This document shows positions 31,465 through 36,685 of a stretch of 36,685 bases of DNA, piece by piece. The stretch covers positions 1-36,685 of the forward strand of contig JAEWST010000076.1 of assembly GCA_023398105.1 (NCBI GenBank), written 5' to 3'. Each line of letters opens with the position of its first letter. The first letter of the stretch is position 1. The notes under the pieces are model-generated. The model saw only the letters and a program-made list of their open reading frames with translations, had not been told where the DNA came from and did not search any database. This DNA comes from Bacillota bacterium (lineage in GTDB: Bacteria > Bacillota > Clostridia > Acetivibrionales > DSM-1351). Made by a program: the position numbers and the translations under genes.

Positions 31465-32199
31465 TCATCTGATACCTTGTTCAGAATACTTCTGCTTTAT
31501 TTTTAAAAAATCTATAGGTAATTCAAATAATACATATAAAAAATTCAATTTACTTTCGGATTGATTCTCCCATGAAGTCAATGGATATTCCACAACAAAA
31601 TATCCTCTGAGTCTCAGTATTATTTCAATATCAAAAGCCCATCTTGAAATAAATGTCTTTGAAAAAACTTGGTCTACTATACTTTTATTAAATAGTTTAG
31701 CTCCGCATTGAGAGTCATAATAATATAAGTTAAAAAAATTTTTTGATATGTAAGAAAAAAAGCGGCCAAAAAAGTAACGTTTCCGTGATCTCTTAATAGT
31801 ACTTCCCATTCTTGGAGTTCTGCTTCCAAATATGGCATCTGCATTTTTGTAAAAATCATTTTTGTAATTTATAAAATTATCAACTTCAAACAATGGCGTT
31901 GATAAATCTGCATCCCAAAATCCTACCCACTTACTTACATTATAGATTTCAAGTGTCTTAAAAAACATCATACCCTGTCTCACTGCTTCAGCTTTCCCTA
32001 CATTTGTTTTTAGGTCAAGAATAAAAAAATTGTCCTGTATATTTTTTTTTAATAAATCCAATGTATTGTCAGTAGAACCATCATTTACAAAAACAAAATA
32101 ATACCCCAATTTATATTGTTTATATGCCTCAATGTCTATTCTGTTCATTTCATTATAGCAAGGTATAATCAAGCATATATTTTCTGATATATTGTTCAT
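31465..32199 (-). CDS. Glycosyltransferase family 2, polyprenyl-phosphate glycosyltransferase-like
   Basis: 244 aa. L-I-I-P-C-Y-N-E at the N-terminus, V-N-D-G-S-T-D-N-T, N-V-G-K-A-E-A-V-R-Q-G-M, W-D-A-D-L-S-T-P and a later D-S-Q-C-G-A-K-L-F: the pattern of Alg5/DPM1-type enzymes that load a sugar on a polyprenyl phosphate. It lacks the C-terminal membrane helices of GtrB-type members. The start is set at 32199: GGGAGG stands 6 bases before it, while the upstream in-frame ATG (32205) abuts the SD. In the glycan operon after the flippase gene. Confidence 0.87.
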   Translation of the reverse strand: MNNISENICLIIPCYNEMNRIDIEAYKQYKLGYYFVFVNDGSTDNTLDLLKKNIQDNFFILDLKTNVGKAEAVRQGMMFFKTLEIYNVSKWVGFWDADLSTPLFEVDNFINYKNDFYKNADAIFGSRTPRMGSTIKRSRKRYFFGRFFSYISKNFFNLYYYDSQCGAKLFNKSIVDQVFSKTFISRWAFDIEIILRLRGYFVVEYPLTSWENQSESKLNFLYVLFELPIDFLKIKQKYSEQGIR

Positions 32200-32254
32200 T
32201 GACATCCTCCCTTCTTTTTTTAAATTTAATGAGGTAAATGGTATAAAACAAAAC

Positions 32255-33583
32255 CTATTTAATTATTTTTTTATTTGAAAATCTTATAATAAATAATTTT
32301 AAAATAAAAATCAGAATAAAATTGGTTAATACTACTGACAGCATGGTACCTGTTATTCCCCAATACTTTGTAGTATAAAACTGCATTAATATAGATATTG
32401 GAAAAACAATCAAATATGGAAATGTACACATTTTTGCACCATTATTTCCCTCCATGGTGTAAATATTCAAATATATATTAAATACTGTATAAAGCCCTAT
32501 ACTTAAAGCTGTTAATATGATATATGACAGTTTTAAAACATATTCTTTGCCAAACAATATAATTGAAACAAATGTTATAAATCCTATGACTAAACATGTT
32601 ACAAAAAATAATAACAGAGCAATCTTTTTCATTTGTTTATAGAGTCTATTTTTATCCATTTGTGCAATTGATGGCAGAAAAACCACCATAAATATTTCAT
32701 AAAATAATATTGAGAATATATTCTTTGCAAATCCCTGATATGCTGAATAAATTCCAGCAGCATGAAAATCATAGAAATAATTGACAAAAAATATATCACA
32801 TGTGAATAAAATTGTTCCCAGTGTCATATTAATAGTATTAATAGCACCATAAGAATATATTACTTTCGCTTTTTCCCAAGAAAATTTTAGAATTTTTATT
32901 TTTATACCTGTTCTTTTTAATGCAAATACAATAAATATTAAATATGAAATAATAAAACATACAAAATAATGCTCTAAATTCACACCTCCTGTGATATTAA
33001 ATATTAAAACAATAAGTATAAAATTAATTACGGTACTGGTAAGCTTAAACTTTCCTATATATGAAAAATCCTTCATTCCACGTAGAAATGACTCTGTAAG
33101 GCTATACATTCCCAGTGCAAATGTTACTAATACTGCTAATCTCCAGTTATGTACCGATATATCAAGTCTCTTTGGAATATTACCATACATCCCCAAAAGA
33201 ACAATAACCATAAATATACTGAAAATTGTACTGCCAATAATAGAAGTATTTATAAATTCCTTGCTCTCTTCCCTATTAATAGGTGATAGATATTTAAACA
33301 TTGAATTATTTGCACCTAATATCATTGGCATGAACAATATAACGGAAATATTATTTATAATACTTAAATTCCCATATTCTGACGGTCCCATTGTTCTAGC
33401 CATAAAAATTATGATCAGTGTTGACAATATACTTGAAATAAACTTATATACAAACACAATACTAAAATTATGGAAAAATTCATACATGAAAGTTGTTTTA
33501 ATAAGTTTAGGCAAATATGTCATCAGTTTTGTATTGCCAAATAATTTCAAATAGTCATTTAATAATCCATTCAAACTCAACAT
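32255..33583 (-). CDS. Oligosaccharide flippase family (Wzx-like) membrane protein
   Basis: 442 aa, very hydrophobic with about twelve transmembrane helices, polysaccharide-biosynthesis (MATE/MOP-type) pattern: the N-terminal F-M-A-R-T-M-G-P-S-E-Y-G-N-L-S segment is characteristic. It should flip a lipid-linked glycan across the membrane. The start at 33583 is preferred because its ATG overlaps the TGA of the upstream glycosyltransferase (ATGTTGA), implying translational coupling. A longer frame to 33613 has no SD. Confidence 0.87.
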   Translation of the reverse strand: MLSLNGLLNDYLKLFGNTKLMTYLPKLIKTTFMYEFFHNFSIVFVYKFISSILSTLIIIFMARTMGPSEYGNLSIINNISVILFMPMILGANNSMFKYLSPINREESKEFINTSIIGSTIFSIFMVIVLLGMYGNIPKRLDISVHNWRLAVLVTFALGMYSLTESFLRGMKDFSYIGKFKLTSTVINFILIVLIFNITGGVNLEHYFVCFIISYLIFIVFALKRTGIKIKILKFSWEKAKVIYSYGAINTINMTLGTILFTCDIFFVNYFYDFHAAGIYSAYQGFAKNIFSILFYEIFMVVFLPSIAQMDKNRLYKQMKKIALLLFFVTCLVIGFITFVSIILFGKEYVLKLSYIILTALSIGLYTVFNIYLNIYTMEGNNGAKMCTFPYLIVFPISILMQFYTTKYWGITGTMLSVVLTNFILIFILKLFIIRFSNKKIIK

Positions 33584-34407
33584 GGAGATATTCCAACCCT
33601 CAATAATATACATCTTATTTTAGAAATCACTTGTAACAAATAGTCATCCTTATATTTGCCCGAAAAGTGCTTTAAGTTTTTAATTTCCTCATACTTTTTA
33701 TTCTCTTTATTTATCGTATGAGTAATGTGATAAGTTTTTGTAGAATTAATTAAAAAGAATTTATAGCCTGACTTTGAAATTCGATATCCTAAATCGACAT
33801 CCTCATATCCCCAACCGGAAAAAGTCTCATCAAATAAACCTACTTTTTTTATAATGCTCCTGTCAATTGAAACAGTTCCTGTGGTGAAAGCAATATACCT
33901 TAATGGCATTTTACTGTTAATTAAAAAAATTTTTTTTAAGTGGTAATAAAAATCTAATTTAGCTGAAGATATAAACCATTTGAAATTATAAACAGCTTTT
34001 CTTGAACTATATATATTTTCAAGCTCCTGCTCACTATAGTTAATCTCATATCTGTCACTTAATACTACGCAATTATCCTCATGTTTTTTTAAATTTTCTT
34101 CTATAAAGTTTGGCGAGGGAATACGGTCATCATCAAGGAAAATAAGTACATCTCCTTTGGATGAGCGTATTCCTTCATTTCTGGCCCCTGATCTGCCTAA
34201 ATTTTTTTCCAGAATAACCTTAATGGGCAAAAATGACAGTGTAATTGTATCAAATTCTTCAATAGTTTCCTTATTACATCCATCAAATACTATAACTACT
34301 TCAATATTGTTCTTTTTAACCTGCATGTCCAAGGCCTGTAAGGTTAATTTTAGACGTGAATTTTTATCTTTAGTAGTAATAATTACGCTACCGTCAATTT
34401 TATTCAT
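33577..34407 (-). CDS. Glycosyltransferase family 2 with galactosyltransferase-like C-terminal region
   Basis: 276 aa. S-V-I-I-T-T-K-D-K-N at the start, V-I-V-F-D-G-C-N-K, G-R-S-G-A-R-N-E-G, then the metal-binding D-D-D-R. The acceptor-side motif G-W-G-Y-E-D-V-D-L-G-Y-R is typical of GT2 enzymes with a GT7-like C-terminal part. Its ATG overlaps the stop of the upstream membrane protein (ATGA), and its stop overlaps the flippase start, so the three are tightly coupled. Confidence 0.9.
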   Translation of the reverse strand: MNKIDGSVIITTKDKNSRLKLTLQALDMQVKKNNIEVVIVFDGCNKETIEEFDTITLSFLPIKVILEKNLGRSGARNEGIRSSKGDVLIFLDDDRIPSPNFIEENLKKHEDNCVVLSDRYEINYSEQELENIYSSRKAVYNFKWFISSAKLDFYYHLKKIFLINSKMPLRYIAFTTGTVSIDRSIIKKVGLFDETFSGWGYEDVDLGYRISKSGYKFFLINSTKTYHITHTINKENKKYEEIKNLKHFSGKYKDDYLLQVISKIRCILLRVGISPC

Positions 34408-35105
34408 ACTGATTCTGCCTCATGTTGAATTACTTCTTGCTTTTTATGTATATTTATACCAAACAACTTATTAATCCATTTATCAAACGGAAGTAATATT
34501 GCAATAACTAAAAGTGGAATATGACATATAGCAAATATTATTGCTTCATTATATTTTGGATAATGACCTAATATTAGTTTTATATGATGTGCATATTCAA
34601 TTACATCTGGTAGTTGCACCGGGTTTATTAAAAACCACATAAAATCCAAAAGACCTGAAAACAGTATAATTTGTGCACTTAAAGCAATTTTTATTACATT
34701 TCCAGATGTTCCTCCTCCTATACGGTAAGCCAGACATGTAATTAAAATAATACTTGGGAATGTTAATAAATAAACTAATGTATAAAAATCACCTGCTAAA
34801 GCATAGTTGCTGGTAACAACAGCTCCCATCATTCCATAATAACCAATTCTAGGAAAAATGTAACCTGCATAGACGAAAAAAGGCAAAATTAAAAGCAAGT
34901 GTCCATACTTGGACTTAACTGGAAAGAAGCTTATCGCCAATACAATAAATAAAAATGCAGTAAGCTTAAAAATTAATTGCCAAATATGATCAATCGGTGC
35001 TTTATGCGGTAAAAGGAACCATACACCGAGGAATCCTAATCCACCTATAATTCCAAATACTAACCACAAATAACTGCTTAATTTTTTCATTTTGAGAATC
35101 TCCAT
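34404..35105 (-). CDS. Multi-pass membrane protein, unknown function, first gene of glycan operon
   Basis: 233 aa with about seven hydrophobic helices and few loops. Conserved-looking polar residues sit at helix ends (D-H-I-W-Q-L, S-G-L-L-D-F-M-W-F, C-H-I-P-L-L, P-F-D-K-W). No family recognised. The start at 35105 has GGAGGG at good spacing; the open frame runs to 35180 but that part covers the promoter. Translationally coupled to the downstream glycosyltransferase, so a role in making or exporting the same glycan is likely but inferred. Confidence 0.78.
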   Translation of the reverse strand: MEILKMKKLSSYLWLVFGIIGGLGFLGVWFLLPHKAPIDHIWQLIFKLTAFLFIVLAISFFPVKSKYGHLLLILPFFVYAGYIFPRIGYYGMMGAVVTSNYALAGDFYTLVYLLTFPSIILITCLAYRIGGGTSGNVIKIALSAQIILFSGLLDFMWFLINPVQLPDVIEYAHHIKLILGHYPKYNEAIIFAICHIPLLVIAILLPFDKWINKLFGINIHKKQEVIQHEAESV

Positions 35106-35148
35106 TGTTACCCTCCAAATAATATTTTGTTTTATTTTCCATATTTGT

Positions 35149-35177
35149 ATTTTATTATAATTTATCTCTTTAGTCAA
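35149..35177 (-). promoter_or_regulatory. Promoter of the surface-glycan operon
   Basis: TTGACT (35172-35177) and TAAAAT (35149-35154) with 17-base spacer on the minus strand, 44 bases before the first gene's ATG. Confidence 0.6.
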
Positions 35178-35212
35178 CATTTTTTTCTTATTTTGTTAAA
35201 TATATACATTTA

Positions 35213-35266
35213 AAAATGTATAGAAATAGCTTTAAAGATTTATTCTCGTCTATTTCTATACATTTT
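35213..35266 (-). terminator. Terminator after tlp
   Basis: Perfect 17-bp stem AAAATGTATAGAAATAG/CTATTTCTATACATTTT followed by T run on the minus strand. It separates tlp from the glycan operon promoter. Confidence 0.85.
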
Positions 35267-35373
35267 CAAACAACAATACCTATTAAAAATCATATATATT
35301 ACATTTTTTTAAATTCAACATTAAGCAGGCTCGATACACAGAAGCCCTTAATATAATCAAAATACAAGCGGTT

Positions 35374-35580
35374 TTAATCCTCAGTAATTTCCTCTTTCAT
35401 TTTGTTTACTGCATCCTGTCTTCTGGAGTTTTTTTCAATTAACCGTTTTTTCAATAAATCATCATTTGTTTTTCCAAGTATTTCGTTTGCAACCTCAGCA
35501 TTGTGCATAGTCTTGTTAATTTTCGTTTTAACTCTTTCTTCTTCGGTTGCACGGTTATCTGGATTTTTAGTTTGTTTCAT
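35374..35580 (-). CDS. tlp: Small acid-soluble spore protein Tlp
   Basis: 68-aa charged helical protein starting M-K-Q-T-K-N-P-D-N-R, with K-N-S-R-R-Q-D-A-V-N-K-M-K-E-E-I near the end, the Tlp family pattern. Found in the spore core; exact role is unclear. The ATG at 35580 begins 2 bases after the stop of a 12-codon upstream ORF that carries the only strong SD. An alternative in-frame ATG at 35592 also lacks its own SD. A forespore-type promoter lies upstream, agreeing with spore expression. Confidence 0.85.
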   Translation of the reverse strand: MKQTKNPDNRATEEERVKTKINKTMHNAEVANEILGKTNDDLLKKRLIEKNSRRQDAVNKMKEEITED

Positions 35581-35582
35581 AT

Positions 35583-35621
35583 TTATGTCCATGTATCACA
35601 TATCAATAAGTATGGAAACAT
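35583..35621 (-). CDS. 12-codon leader ORF coupled to tlp
   Basis: ATG at 35621 follows a perfect TAAGGAGGTG site by 9 bases and encodes MFPYLLICDTWT then TAA (35583-35585). The tlp ATG is 2 bases further on (TAA-AT-ATG). Translational coupling is inferred from this geometry; the peptide itself resembles nothing I know. Confidence 0.5.
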   Translation of the reverse strand: MFPYLLICDTWT

Positions 35622-35661
35622 GAACTTATTCACCTCCTTAAAAGTATTTGTAACAGTTTTT

Positions 35662-35690
35662 TATTATGTCCACAAAATGAAATTGTAAAC
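35662..35690 (-). promoter_or_regulatory. Sigma-G/F type sporulation promoter for tlp
   Basis: CATAATA (35662-35668) matches the forespore -10 consensus; GTTTA (35686-35690) is one base off the GHATR -35, with a 17-base spacer, minus strand. Start site would be about 15 bases before the leader ORF's SD. Confidence 0.55.
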
Positions 35691-35757
35691 TGCTTACTTG
35701 ACGACAATTTCAGCAAATAATACAATATATTATAAATAATATTTCAAAGGAAAACAT

Positions 35758-36618
35758 ATGAGTTATAAACGCTTAATTCCAATAATTTTATCACTAATTA
35801 TTTTACTATTTCCACTTTATTTTTTTGTAATTAAAACACTCAGCAGAGAGTATTCGTATATCATTCCGCTTATCTTGTTAGCAGCCTACTTTTTTTACTG
35901 TATAAATTTTATTCGCAAAGATTATAAAAAAATTAAAGCAGATAAACAAAATGGTATTCAAGAAAAAACTCTAATTCTATGCAATTTTGATGTACTATAT
36001 GCAAAAAATGAGAAATTTGGTGAATTGCCTCCAATTCCCACAGCTACCTTTTTATCTTATGATGAAGATGAATATATTAATTTAAGCGGAGACTTTTCAC
36101 AATTAGACATGATGCAAGGAAAGAAATATAAAGTTAAGTATTATAAAAATTCAGGACTTTTAATTGACATTAAATATGAGAATAGCAATTCGGAAAAAAT
36201 ACGTAAACTATATCCTAAAATTAATAATAAAGCTAAGTCTAATGCTTCTAATAATCATGGTAAATCAAATGAAACTGAATACTCTAATGCTTCAAAAAGG
36301 ATTGGCTTTTTAGAAGTACTTATTCTTACACTTATAGCTGCTCCAATATTTGGTGTTTTATATAAGATTTTTTTCTTTATACAGGCAGGAATATTAATGT
36401 CTGAAGGGGATATATTGTTTATTCAGTCTGATTTTGTGTTTTGGGCATTTGCTATTTATGGCTTTACAATTTTAATGCTGATTTCATTTGAACGATATGA
36501 TGCTTATCTTGGATTAATTACTAAAATATATAATAAGCTTAGATTTAAAAACTCATTGATTATAACGCCTAGATTCAAAATGAAATTTTTCGATTGTAGA
36601 AAAATTTCATTACATTAG
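35758..36618 (+). CDS. Membrane protein of unknown function with C-terminus from a repeat
   Basis: 286 aa. AAAGGA precedes the ATG. Two N-terminal helices (about 8-28 and 34-52), a soluble middle part (about 60-175; Asn/Ser/Lys-rich near 155-175) and two more helices (about 183-210 and 222-245). No family recognised. The last about 20 residues (I-I-T-P-R-F-K-M-K-F-F...) are encoded by E1 repeat copy 3, which also provides the stop. The original end of the gene was therefore probably replaced. Plus strand, away from operons. Confidence 0.75.
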   Translation: MSYKRLIPIILSLIILLFPLYFFVIKTLSREYSYIIPLILLAAYFFYCINFIRKDYKKIKADKQNGIQEKTLILCNFDVLYAKNEKFGELPPIPTATFLSYDEDEYINLSGDFSQLDMMQGKKYKVKYYKNSGLLIDIKYENSNSEKIRKLYPKINNKAKSNASNNHGKSNETEYSNASKRIGFLEVLILTLIAAPIFGVLYKIFFFIQAGILMSEGDILFIQSDFVFWAFAIYGFTILMLISFERYDAYLGLITKIYNKLRFKNSLIITPRFKMKFFDCRKISLH

Positions 36619-36685
36619 CGGCGTTTCATCGAGGCGGGAGATATTCTCACCGCCTGATAACCAAAGTGGTACCCGCCACTTATAG
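36558..36685 (+). repeat. E1 repeat, copy 3, cut by window edge
   Basis: Starts TTATAACGCCTAGATTC and keeps the intact AAATGAAATTTTTC...GAAAAATTTCATT hairpin and the GGCGGGAGA...TCTCACCGCC hairpin, up to CCCGCCACTTATAG. It is the best-preserved copy for base pairing. It begins inside the 286-aa gene. Confidence 0.87.

Noticed and set aside
32991..33554. 187-codon ORF antisense to the flippase gene
   Set aside because: A shadow of a hydrophobic coding region; no RBS and the minus-strand gene is clearly real.
35106..35180. 25-codon N-terminal extension of the 233-aa membrane protein
   Set aside because: It covers a good TTGACT/TAAAAT promoter, while the ATG at 35105 has GGAGGG.

Overview
The window looks like chromosome of a low-GC, endospore-forming Clostridia member. 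The pointers are two spore proteins (an alpha/beta SASP and Tlp), an S-layer-homology surface protein, the rng-rplU-prp-rpmA block, a T-box in front of pheST, and very AT-rich DNA with strong SD sites. A Ruminiclostridium-like (cluster III) origin is my inference.

Layout. At 1-4945 a minus-strand housekeeping block is transcribed in the order TIGR03960-type radical SAM protein, its TIGR03936-type partner, rng, rplU, prp, rpmA (cut by the window edge). tRNA-Pro(CGG) and a PlsC-like acyltransferase follow. At 6226-8523 there is a repeat-rich accessory segment with a plus-strand protein that has a duplicated domain. At 8524-19111 a long minus-strand metabolic stretch holds the ACT-domain protein, hom and an ECF S component, then thrC, a patatin lipase, a TPR membrane protein, folC, an unknown protein and pgi. 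At 19112-25627 a second plus-strand segment holds a SASP, a nested repeat, a 1119-aa SLH/Ig-like surface protein, and a deletion-derived paralogue of that protein. At 25850-29930 is pheS-pheT with its T-box. At 30243-35105 is a surface-glycan cluster: unknown membrane protein, glycosyltransferase, flippase and two more glycosyltransferases. At 35374-36685 are tlp and an unknown membrane protein whose end lies in another repeat copy.

Most genes are minus-strand and housekeeping. The five larger plus-strand genes are accessory, and three of them are followed, in the same orientation, by copies of one ~150-bp repeat (called E1 here). In two cases E1 supplies the last codons and the stop of an unrelated protein. 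A second palindromic repeat (E2) occurs four times, once inserted inside an E1 copy. No transposase, CRISPR array, defence nuclease or phage gene was seen. The most unusual material is the E1/E2 repeat system, the SLH paralogue pair with its shared promoter and lost ATG, and a 12-codon leader ORF that appears to couple translation of tlp.
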